Source of the DNA: an uncultured Oscillospiraceae bacterium
Lineage (GTDB): Bacteria; Bacillota; Clostridia; Oscillospirales; Acutalibacteraceae
Assembly: GCA_900549055.1 (NCBI GenBank)
Contig: URNB01000036.1
Coordinates: 1 to 16,573 of the forward strand
Reading direction: 5' to 3'
Length of the DNA: 16,573 bases
The translations under genes were made by a program, and so were the position numbers. The notes under the pieces are model-generated. The model was not told the DNA's origin, ran no database searches, and saw only the letters and a list, made by a program, of their open reading frames with translations. Below, piece by piece: positions 1 through 6,750 of this stretch (positions within the stretch are counted from its first letter, which is position 1; each line of letters opens with the position of its first letter).

Positions 1-125
1 TACCATAAAGTCACTGCTATTTTAATTTTGTTTCAACTTGCTATTGCAATTTGCGTATTTTTTAAGATTAAAGGCGTAAAAACATTAAGATTTTTTTAAG
101 ATTGTTATCTTTATAAAATTCCTAT

Positions 126-153
126 TTGATTATTCCGTGAGATGTGATATAAT
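126..153 (+). promoter_or_regulatory. Sigma-A-type promoter of the rlmB operon
   Basis: A TATAAT -10 box lies at 148-153, preceded by TG and one base, making an extended -10. A TTGATT -35 box lies at 126-131 with a 16-base spacer. Transcription would start near 160, about 26 bases before the rlmB ATG. The box match is seen directly; the activity is inferred. Confidence 0.6.
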
Positions 154-185
154 TAGTAAGAATATATACAGATTGGAAAAGTCAA

Positions 186-947
186 ATGGAAAACAGCAAT
201 AACAACATAATATGCGGCAGAAACCCTGTGCTCGAAGCGCTGCGCTCGGGCAGAGAGATAGACAGGCTGTTCGTAGCCCACGGAACGGGCGGCGGCTCTG
301 TTACGGCAATAATAGCAAAATGCCGCGCAAAAGGCATACTCATAAAGGAAATAAGCCCGCAAAAGCTGGATTATTACTGCGGCGGCGCAAACCATCAGGG
401 CGTGGCGGTCATGTTTGCGTCGCAGGAGTACGCAACGGTGGACGATATGTTCGCACTGGCGGAAACACGCGGCGAAAAGCCCTTTTTAATAATCTGCGAT
501 GAGATTGAAGACCCGCACAACCTAGGCGCAATTATCAGAACCGCCGAGGCAACCGGCGTTCACGGGGTGATAATCCCCGAACGGCGCAGCGCTTCGCTTA
601 ATGCAACAGTGGCAAAGGCTGCCTGCGGTGCGCTTGAATATGTGCCGGTAGCAAGGGTCACGAATATTGCAAACACAATTGACGCGCTGAAAGAACGCGG
701 CGTGTGGGTTTTCGGCGCCGATATGGACGGAGATGACTACACAAAAACCGATTTCGATACTCCCTGTGCCCTGGTAATAGGCAACGAGGGCAAGGGAATC
801 GGCGCGCTTACCGCCAAAAAGTGCGACGCAATTTTAAGCCTGCCCATGCTCGGCAAAATAAATTCGCTTAATGCCTCAGTTGCGGCAGGTATACTTATGT
901 ACGAGGTAGTACGCAGCCGCAAAGCGGACAAACAGCCAAGGAAGTGA
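186..947 (+). CDS. rlmB: 23S rRNA (guanosine-2'-O-)-methyltransferase RlmB, SpoU/TrmH family
   Basis: A SPOUT-fold methyltransferase of 253 residues, the normal length for the RlmB/TrmH group. Known members 2'-O-methylate a guanosine in the 23S rRNA peptidyl-transferase region (G2251 in E. coli) using S-adenosylmethionine. The N-terminus (about 9-80) matches the RNA-binding substrate domain, opening with ICGRNPVLEAL. The three knot motifs are present: NLGAIIRT at 112-119 with catalytic-type Asn and Arg, the cofactor-loop VIGNEGKGI around 197-205, and the LPMLGKINSLNASVA block from 219. The ribosome site is weak (GGAAAAG about 175-181). It is first in an operon; its end carries the GGAAG ribosome site for the next gene, whose TTG lies six bases after the stop. 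A related TrmH tRNA specificity cannot be excluded from sequence alone. Confidence 0.93.
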   Translation: MENSNNNIICGRNPVLEALRSGREIDRLFVAHGTGGGSVTAIIAKCRAKGILIKEISPQKLDYYCGGANHQGVAVMFASQEYATVDDMFALAETRGEKPFLIICDEIEDPHNLGAIIRTAEATGVHGVIIPERRSASLNATVAKAACGALEYVPVARVTNIANTIDALKERGVWVFGADMDGDDYTKTDFDTPCALVIGNEGKGIGALTAKKCDAILSLPMLGKINSLNASVAAGILMYEVVRSRKADKQPRK

Positions 948-953
948 TTTTAA

Positions 954-3602
954 TTGAGAAGGTATAAGGGGAAGCATAACGACGAACTGTTTTCGCTTAT
1001 TGACGATATTGATGAAAGCCTCGGTGAAAATAATTCGTTTAATTCTTACCATAATCCGAGCGCTTTAACACCGGAGGAGGTGCTTGCGCAAAACGCCGCT
1101 TCCGAAGCGGATAACGAGCCTACCGGCGCGCTTGAAGCGCTGAAAAAGCGTATGCTCTCATCCCAACAGCAGGATACTCCCGAAAAAGCCCCGCAAAAAA
1201 CACCCGAAGCACAGAAAGTTCCCGAAGCGCCGAAAACGGAGGCTGCCCCGATTCAAACGCCCGCCGCACCCGAAGCGGTGCATGACGGCAGCTCCGATTC
1301 ACTTTTTGATTTTGATTTTTTCGACCTTACTGCCTCAAACGGTCAAAATGCCGAAAACAGACCCGAGCCCGAAAAAAAGGAAAAATCACTGCTTGAAAAG
1401 TGCAGGCCCTTTATAATCGACGACGAGGGGCATGACTCCGCAATGAAGGACACCCCCGCCTACAGGCTTGAAAGCGTGGCTGATATTTTAAGCAGCGAAA
1501 GCCATAAAACGCTTGACAGGCTCTCGCAGAAATACGATATTGAATTTGACGATTTAGGGCACAATAAGCCCGCCGCGCCCGAAAAAGTGCCCGAGCCCCC
1601 CAAACGCGAGATATTTGAAGAAAAAATGCCCGACGCCCGGGATATACAGACCAATGTGCCGCGCATTATATCGGATATTGACGCGGCAGGCGGCGAGGGA
1701 AAAACCGAAATGCCCGATATTCAAAGCTCGGCGACCATAAAATTCACACCTGTATCCGACAGTGACTCATCCTCCAGAATCAGCGTAAGCTCTCAAACGA
1801 GGTCTATCGACCTGACGGGTGAGCTTTCGCGCCTACCCGACAGTGACGATGACGGCACAGACCCCGAGACCCGCCTTGAGCAAAACGAATTTGAGGACTT
1901 TAAGCCTCGGGAGGAGTTTGAGAACGAAAGCGAAGCAAAGCATTTTCTGCGGAAGCTGTCGCTTATAAAGCGCAGCCGCTTTCTGCGCTGCTTCGCAACG
2001 GTTATTCTCACCCTTATTACCGCCTTTGCGGAGCTGCCGTTTATGTCGGCAATACTGCTTGCCAACACAAAGGTCAGCATGACGGTGCTGACTGCCTTAT
2101 TCGCGGTAATAATGCTTATAAACCTTGATATGTTCGGAAGTATTCCGAGAGCCTTCAGCCGTTTCTCAACGCCGGATATTTTTGCGGTCACCTCCTCCCT
2201 TTCGGTGCTTATCTACTCGGTTATCGGTACTCTGAAAAACGAGATTACGCTTAATATACTGCTGCTCGGCGCGTTTATACTTTCGGTACGCGCAATATCG
2301 GTGTTTTTCCGCTCATCGCACACGCTCACGGGCTTTAAGCAAATAGCCGGCAACAAGCCGAAGCGGGCGGTGAAGCTTATAAACGACCCTGCAGTCACCT
2401 TTGCCATGGCAAAAAATTCGATTGATGGCGATGTTTTGGCAGCTGCCCCCCGCAAAACGGCGCATATTGACGATTATATGAAATATACCTCGTTCCGCGT
2501 TTATTTCGGCGGAAGACTGCCGATAATGACAGTAGTGTCACTGCTTTTATCGGTAATACTCGGCTTTGCCTGCGCCGCCTACTTTGATAACATGCTTTAC
2601 GGCTTTTACAGCGCTGCCGCCATACAGTGCATAGCGGCAGCTCCCGTGCTTTTTCTGATTGTTGACCTACCGCTTTACTCCGCTTCAAAAAGGCTTGCGC
2701 GCAGGGGCGCTGCCATAGCGGGAAAAATGGGTGCGGAGTACATTGAAAAGGCTAATGCCATAGTCATAAGTTCAGAGGATCTGTTTCCGTCGGGCACGGT
2801 AACGCTCCACAATATGCAGCTGTTATCCGATAACAGCATTGACGACACAATCATGCGCGCCGCCTCCCTTACCGACAGTCTTTCAAGCCCGTTAGCACCG
2901 ATATTCAAAAAGATTGCGGGAACTGCAGGTGACTTTGTAATGCCCGATTCCGACACGGTCAAATATGAGGACAAAATGGGTATTTCGGGCTGGGTAAACA
3001 ACAAGCTTTTGTTTGTGGGCAACCGCACGCTTATGGAGGCGCACGGAATTGACGTCCCGAGTATTGAAACCGACCGCAAGCTTTTACGCAGGGGGTATTT
3101 TCCAGTTTACGTTGCAACCGACGATAAGGCCTGCGCCCTGCTTGCGGTGCAGTATTCCGTAAAACCCGAGCTTGCGCGGGAGTTCAGAAAAATATCCGCC
3201 ATGGGCATCACCATGCTGATAGACAGCTCCGACCCGAATTTGACTGAGGAAATGATATGCGACTATATGGGGCTTTACGATGATTCGGTCAAGGTCATGA
3301 GCACGGCGGGCTGCCATATGTATAAAAACGCGGTCACATTTACAGAGCATTGCTCCGCTCCCGCAGCATACAAGGGCAACCCCGCAGCATTGGCGTCGAT
3401 AGTCAGCAGTGCCGTTAAAATTAAAAAATCAAGCCTTTTACTGGCGGTATTTTACGCGCTTAGCTGTGTAGCGGGCGTGGTGTTGTTTGCCTATGCCTCG
3501 TTCGGCGGCTCGGGCTCTGTTATCGGCAGCGGAGCGGTCTTGCTTTATTGCCTTATCGGCACGGCGATATCCGTAATACTTTATCTCACGGGTAAACCGT
3601 AA
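954..3602 (+). CDS. Large membrane protein: catalytically dead P-type (P1B-like) ATPase homologue with disordered N-terminal extension
   Basis: An 882-residue protein starting at TTG; GGAAG at 940-944 lies 9 bases upstream, and the first in-frame ATG is 66 codons later. Residues 1-340 are charged, Pro/Glu/Ser-rich and probably disordered and cytoplasmic. Eight hydrophobic segments follow in a 4+2+2 pattern (about 343-447, 524-572, 828-880), the plan of P1B metal ATPases. Landmarks of that family remain: the M4 proline (Pro564 in an AAP context where CPC is usual), a GTVT tail where DKTGTLT is expected (611-617 reads FPSGTVT), VGNRTLMEAHGI from 688 as in the nucleotide domain, and VKPELAREFRKISAMGITML (about 735-755). 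The phospho-acceptor Asp, TGES, TGD and GDGxND are all absent, and the actuator-equivalent loop is only about 75 residues. Transport by ATP hydrolysis is therefore unlikely; a scaffold, sensor or envelope role is possible but unknown. It lies between rlmB and metG in one operon. The resemblance is seen by eye; the pseudoenzyme status is inferred. Confidence 0.72.
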   Translation: MRRYKGKHNDELFSLIDDIDESLGENNSFNSYHNPSALTPEEVLAQNAASEADNEPTGALEALKKRMLSSQQQDTPEKAPQKTPEAQKVPEAPKTEAAPIQTPAAPEAVHDGSSDSLFDFDFFDLTASNGQNAENRPEPEKKEKSLLEKCRPFIIDDEGHDSAMKDTPAYRLESVADILSSESHKTLDRLSQKYDIEFDDLGHNKPAAPEKVPEPPKREIFEEKMPDARDIQTNVPRIISDIDAAGGEGKTEMPDIQSSATIKFTPVSDSDSSSRISVSSQTRSIDLTGELSRLPDSDDDGTDPETRLEQNEFEDFKPREEFENESEAKHFLRKLSLIKRSRFLRCFATVILTLITAFAELPFMSAILLANTKVSMTVLTALFAVIMLINLDMFGSIPRAFSRFSTPDIFAVTSSLSVLIYSVIGTLKNEITLNILLLGAFILSVRAISVFFRSSHTLTGFKQIAGNKPKRAVKLINDPAVTFAMAKNSIDGDVLAAAPRKTAHIDDYMKYTSFRVYFGGRLPIMTVVSLLLSVILGFACAAYFDNMLYGFYSAAAIQCIAAAPVLFLIVDLPLYSASKRLARRGAAIAGKMGAEYIEKANAIVISSEDLFPSGTVTLHNMQLLSDNSIDDTIMRAASLTDSLSSPLAPIFKKIAGTAGDFVMPDSDTVKYEDKMGISGWVNNKLLFVGNRTLMEAHGIDVPSIETDRKLLRRGYFPVYVATDDKACALLAVQYSVKPELAREFRKISAMGITMLIDSSDPNLTEEMICDYMGLYDDSVKVMSTAGCHMYKNAVTFTEHCSAPAAYKGNPAALASIVSSAVKIKKSSLLLAVFYALSCVAGVVLFAYASFGGSGSVIGSGAVLLYCLIGTAISVILYLTGKP

Positions 3603-3618
3603 TACAGGAGGAAGAAAA

Positions 3619-5535
3619 ATGTCAGAAAAGAAGAAGTTTTACATTACAACGGCAATAGCCTACGCCTCGCGAAAGCCGCATATCGGCAACGCTTACGATA
3701 TAGTGCTGGCGGATATGATAGCGCGCTATAAAAAAATGATGGGCTTTGACGTGTTTTTACAGACCGGCTCTGACGAGCACGGTCAGAAGATTGAAGAATA
3801 CGCCAAGGCAGAGGGCATAAGCCCGCAGGAGTATGTGGATAAGATTGCCGCGCAGATAAAAGAAGTGTGGAACAGCCTTAACACCGATTACGATAAATTT
3901 ATCCGCACGACCGATAAGGATCACGAAAAGGTAATACAGAAAATTTTCAAAAAGCTTTACGATCAGGGTGACATTTACAAGGGTCATTACGAGGGTAAAT
4001 ACTGCGTTCCCTGCGAGTCATTCTTTACCGCCTCGCAGCTTATAGACGGCAAATGTCCCGACTGCGGCAGAGAGGTTATAGATTCCAAGGAAGAAGCGTA
4101 TTTCCTAAAGCTTTCAAAATATCAGGACAAGCTGCTTGAATATTTCGAGCAGAACCCCGATTTTATAAAGCCCGAATCCCGCAAGAACGAGATGATAAAC
4201 AACTTTTTAAAGCCCGGGCTTTCCGACCTTTGCATTTCGCGCAGCTCCTTTAAGTGGGGCATACCCGTTCCGTTTGACGAAAAGCATGTTATTTATGTTT
4301 GGATAGACGCGCTTTCAAACTATATTACGGGTGTCGGCTACGACCCCGACGGCAGCACAGAGCAGTTTGAAAGGCTGTGGCCTGCCGATTTGCATGTTAT
4401 AGGCAAGGATATAGTGCGCTTCCACACAATTTACTGGCCGATAATTTTAATGGCGCTGGGGCTGCCGCTGCCGAAGCAGGTTTTGGGACACCCGTGGCTG
4501 CTTGTGGGTGAGGACAAAATGTCAAAATCCAAGGGCAACACAATTTACGCCGACGATATGACAAAGCGCTTCGGAATTGACGCGGTAAGGTATTATCTGC
4601 TTTCCGAAATGCCCTTCGCGCAGGACGGCACCATAACCTACGAAAGCTTTATTACAAAATACAATGCCGATTTAGCCAACACTCTCGGCAACCTTGTAAA
4701 CCGCTCGATTGCTATGACGAATAAATATTTCGGCGGCAAGGTGACAAGGGGCGAAAATACCGAGAATTGCGACAAAGAGCTGATTGATACCGCGAACGAT
4801 ACGGTTAAAAAGTATTATGAGCTTATGGATAATTACCGCAACGCCGATGCGTGCGAGGCGGTTATGAACCTTGCAAAGCGCTGCAATAAATATATTGACG
4901 AAACCGCCCCATGGGTGCTTGCAAAGGATGAGAGCAAAAAGGCATACCTTGAAAATGTGCTTTATAATCTGCTTGAATGTATTCGTCTTTTGGGGCTTAT
5001 GCTTTCGCCCATTATTCCCGACAGTGCGAAATCGATTGCCGAGCAGTTAAATAGCGACAACACCGTTCTTGCCTTCGGCGCCGTTAACGAGTATTCCGTA
5101 GGCGCGCCCACTCCGCTTTTCGCCCGATTAGATGCGGAAAAGGTTTTAGCCGAAATAGCGGCGGAAAAGGCAGCGGAGCAGAAAAAAGCCGAAAATGTTG
5201 TGACTATGGAGCAAATAGGAATTGAAGACTTTGCAAAGGTAGAGCTGCGCGCGGCAAAAATCACGGCTTGCGAGCCTATTCCCAAGGCAAAAAAGCTTTT
5301 AAAGCTGACCCTTGACGACGGCAGCGGCTTATCGCGCACCGTAGCCTCGGGAATTGCCATGTATTATAAGCCCGAGGAGCTTATAGGTCACACGGTAATT
5401 GTTGTAGCAAACCTGAAGCCGGCAAAGCTTTGCGGCGTAGAGTCAAACGGAATGATCTTAGCGGCGGATTGCGCCGATAATGATGTAAAGGTACTGTTTA
5501 TTGATAACGTACCCGCAGGCAGCAAAATAAGATGA
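3619..5535 (+). CDS. metG: Methionine--tRNA ligase with C-terminal tRNA-binding domain
   Basis: Class I aminoacyl-tRNA synthetase of 638 residues that charges tRNA-Met using ATP in the cytoplasm. The HIGH-type signature is HIGN at 21-24 inside a KPHIGNAYD context. A CxxC...CxxC zinc knuckle is present (Cys129, Cys132, Cys146, Cys149). The second signature KMSKSKG is at 300-306. An anticodon-binding helical domain follows to about 520. The last 100 or so residues, from IEDFAKVELRAAKI, form an EMAP/Trbp111-like OB domain that aids tRNA binding and dimerisation, as in many Firmicutes enzymes. A strong AGGAGG at 3606-3611 lies 7 bases before the ATG. No T-box leader fits in the 16-base gap, so expression follows the operon. 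The stop overlaps the tatD start in ATGA. Confidence 0.97.
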   Translation: MSEKKKFYITTAIAYASRKPHIGNAYDIVLADMIARYKKMMGFDVFLQTGSDEHGQKIEEYAKAEGISPQEYVDKIAAQIKEVWNSLNTDYDKFIRTTDKDHEKVIQKIFKKLYDQGDIYKGHYEGKYCVPCESFFTASQLIDGKCPDCGREVIDSKEEAYFLKLSKYQDKLLEYFEQNPDFIKPESRKNEMINNFLKPGLSDLCISRSSFKWGIPVPFDEKHVIYVWIDALSNYITGVGYDPDGSTEQFERLWPADLHVIGKDIVRFHTIYWPIILMALGLPLPKQVLGHPWLLVGEDKMSKSKGNTIYADDMTKRFGIDAVRYYLLSEMPFAQDGTITYESFITKYNADLANTLGNLVNRSIAMTNKYFGGKVTRGENTENCDKELIDTANDTVKKYYELMDNYRNADACEAVMNLAKRCNKYIDETAPWVLAKDESKKAYLENVLYNLLECIRLLGLMLSPIIPDSAKSIAEQLNSDNTVLAFGAVNEYSVGAPTPLFARLDAEKVLAEIAAEKAAEQKKAENVVTMEQIGIEDFAKVELRAAKITACEPIPKAKKLLKLTLDDGSGLSRTVASGIAMYYKPEELIGHTVIVVANLKPAKLCGVESNGMILAADCADNDVKVLFIDNVPAGSKIR

Positions 5536-6314
5536 CCGATTTCCCGAATTACCCATATACAGAACCGCTGATTTTTGACAGCCACGCGCACTATGACGAC
5601 GCAAAATTCGACGAAATTCGCGCAGAGCTTTTAGAGACGCTGCCCGCTCACGGTGTTTGCGGCGTTGTAAACTGCGGATGTGATACCGAGTCCTCAAAAG
5701 CAGCGCTGGCGCTTGCCGAAAAATACCCTTTCTTTTACGCCGCGGTGGGTATACACCCCGAGAATATAGGCGGCGGAGAGGTTTCGGAAATCGAAGACCT
5801 TGCACACCGCAAAAAATGCGTGGCAATAGGCGAAATAGGGCTTGATTATTACTGGGTGGATGATAACAAAGAGCAGCAAAGGGCGCTTTTTGAAGAGCAG
5901 CTTGCCTTGGCAAACAGCTTAAATCTGCCCGTAATAGTTCACGACCGCGACGCCCACGCCGATACGCTGGAGCTTTTAAAAAAGCACCGCCCCAAGGGTG
6001 TGGTGCACAGCTTTTCTGGCAGCGCGGAAATGGCAAAAGAAATTTTGAATTTGGGTATGTATATAGGCATAGGCGGCGTTTTAACCTTTAAAAACGCAAA
6101 AAAGCTGCCCGAAATTGCGGCAGCTCTGCCGAGTGACAGATTTCTGCTTGAAACCGACGCACCGTATTTAGCGCCCGTGCCGTACCGCTCAAAAATAAAT
6201 AATTCGGCGCTGATACTGCTTGTTGCCGAAAAATTAGCGGAGCTGCGGAACACCGATTGCGAAAGCATTTTGAAAAATTCTCTGAATAATGCCGAAAAAT
6301 TATTCGGAATATAA
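5532..6314 (+). CDS. tatD: TatD-family metal-dependent nuclease
   Basis: A 260-residue TIM-barrel hydrolase of the TatD/YcfH group, metal-dependent DNases or 3'-5' exonucleases linked to DNA repair and quality control. All metal-ligand motifs are visible: DSHAH (Asp16, His18, His20), GIHPE with His75, GEIGLDYY with Glu101, HDRD with His137, HSFSG with His159 and ETDAP with Asp209. Family members usually carry an RGKRN-type loop just after the Asp motif; here that stretch reads PYRSKINNSALI, so the basic loop is altered. The ATG overlaps the metG stop (ATGA), which suggests translational coupling, and metG-tatD adjacency is common in Firmicutes. The usual next genes (rsmA, rnmV) do not follow; a hairpin ends the operon instead. 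Confidence 0.93.
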   Translation: MTDFPNYPYTEPLIFDSHAHYDDAKFDEIRAELLETLPAHGVCGVVNCGCDTESSKAALALAEKYPFFYAAVGIHPENIGGGEVSEIEDLAHRKKCVAIGEIGLDYYWVDDNKEQQRALFEEQLALANSLNLPVIVHDRDAHADTLELLKKHRPKGVVHSFSGSAEMAKEILNLGMYIGIGGVLTFKNAKKLPEIAAALPSDRFLLETDAPYLAPVPYRSKINNSALILLVAEKLAELRNTDCESILKNSLNNAEKLFGI

Positions 6315-6322
6315 GTATAATT

Positions 6323-6367
6323 TCACCCCGCCGACAGATAATAAAAGCTGAAAGCGGGGTGATTTTT
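6323..6367 (+). terminator. Terminator-like hairpin after tatD, overlapping the next gene's ribosome site
   Basis: A 9-bp perfect stem pairs 6323-6331 (TCACCCCGC) with 6354-6362 (GCGGGGTGA) around a 22-base loop and is followed by five T at 6363-6367. It starts 9 bases after the tatD stop. The long loop and short T run make it a moderate terminator. Its 3' arm contains GGGGTGA, the only ribosome-site-like sequence for the GTG at 6368, so it could also hide that site. Confidence 0.6.
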
Positions 6368-6493
6368 GTGGAGAACAATCAGAACAAGAATAACCAAAAC
6401 AAGAACCAAAATAAGAACAACCAGAACAAGGAACAGAACAAAAACAATCAGAATAATCAGAACAAGAATAACGACAGCAACGATTACAGATAA
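6368..6493 (+). CDS. 41-residue Asn/Gln/Lys-rich small protein
   Basis: This short GTG-started ORF codes for 41 residues, of which 20 are Asn, 7 Gln and 6 Lys, ending in a less biased NDSNDYR tail. The ribosome site GGTGA (6358-6362) is 5 bases upstream. No hydrophobic segment, cysteine or signal peptide is present, so the product should be polar, basic and disordered. From memory, similar tiny Asn/Gln/Lys-rich ORFs are annotated in Clostridia without a known function; some small acid-soluble spore proteins are also Gln/Asn-rich, but no SASP signature is seen. An 18-base in-frame direct repeat (6377-6394 and 6455-6472) suggests growth by duplication. A strong terminator follows 41 bases after the stop. 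A non-coding low-complexity tract is the alternative; the intact frame, start context and flanking hairpins favour a gene. Confidence 0.6.
   Translation: MENNQNKNNQNKNQNKNNQNKEQNKNNQNNQNKNNDSNDYR
6377..6472 (+). repeat. 18-base direct repeat within the Asn-rich gene
   Basis: The same 18 bases (AATCAGAACAAGAATAAC) occur at 6377-6394 and 6455-6472, 78 bases (26 codons) apart, in the same reading frame. The DNA between is an almost T-free mix of AAC, AAT, AAG, CAA and CAG codons. Confidence 0.85.
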
Positions 6494-6534
6494 CCCGTAA
6501 TCGTAAGGCGAATATAAGATTCGCGCATTTCACC

Positions 6535-6601
6535 GTTTCCCGAAGCTTTAAGCGGCCTTTAACTTTAAGGTGAGCCGCTTAAAGCTCCGGGAAACTTTTT
6601 T
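6535..6601 (+). terminator. Strong intrinsic terminator with a 22-bp stem
   Basis: Positions 6535-6556 pair with 6574-6595 over 22 positions with a single mismatch, around a 17-base loop, and six T follow at 6596-6601. It ends transcripts that cross the Asn-rich gene. The stem is much longer than a usual terminator. Confidence 0.9.
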
Positions 6602-6661
6602 ATACCGAATTATCAGTATTAAAGCCTGTTACTGTCCGGCTGCCCGATAGCAGCAGGATAG

Positions 6662-6696
6662 TTTCCGATTTGTCATTTGACATATCGGAAATTTTT
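6662..6696 (+). terminator. Second intrinsic terminator upstream of the LRR gene
   Basis: TTTCCGAT at 6662-6669 pairs with ATCGGAAA at 6684-6691. The stem continues past one mismatch with TGTC/GACA and a small loop, and five T follow at 6692-6696. It would insulate the next gene from readthrough. The 60 bases between the two terminators (6602-6661) hold a small GCTGC/GCAGC inverted repeat but no recognisable gene. Confidence 0.7.
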
Positions 6697-6705
6697 ATTT
6701 GTAAT
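6677..6705 (+). promoter_or_regulatory. Sigma-A promoter of the LRR-dockerin gene
   Basis: A perfect TTGACA at 6677-6682 is followed after 17 bases by TGTAAT (6700-6705), which would start transcription near 6712. The -35 box lies in the loop and 3' arm of the terminator at 6662-6696. A second possible -10, a perfect TATAAT at 6720-6725, lacks a good -35. Confidence 0.55.
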
Positions 6706-6750
6706 TATAAGCTGTACCGTATAATTTAAGATAAGGAAAGGAGCTTTAAA

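Noticed and set aside
3603..3618. T-box leader for metG
   Set aside because: Only 16 bases separate metG from the preceding gene, too few for a T-box.
5458..6036. 192-codon minus-strand frame across metG and tatD
   Set aside because: It overlaps two well-supported genes and has an Arg-rich composition typical of an antisense shadow.
6300..6533. 77-codon Cys/Ser-rich minus-strand frame
   Set aside because: It is the complement of the Asn-rich gene and the flanking terminator. Its Cys and Ser codons arise only from the AAC/CAG/AAG composition, and it lacks a ribosome site.
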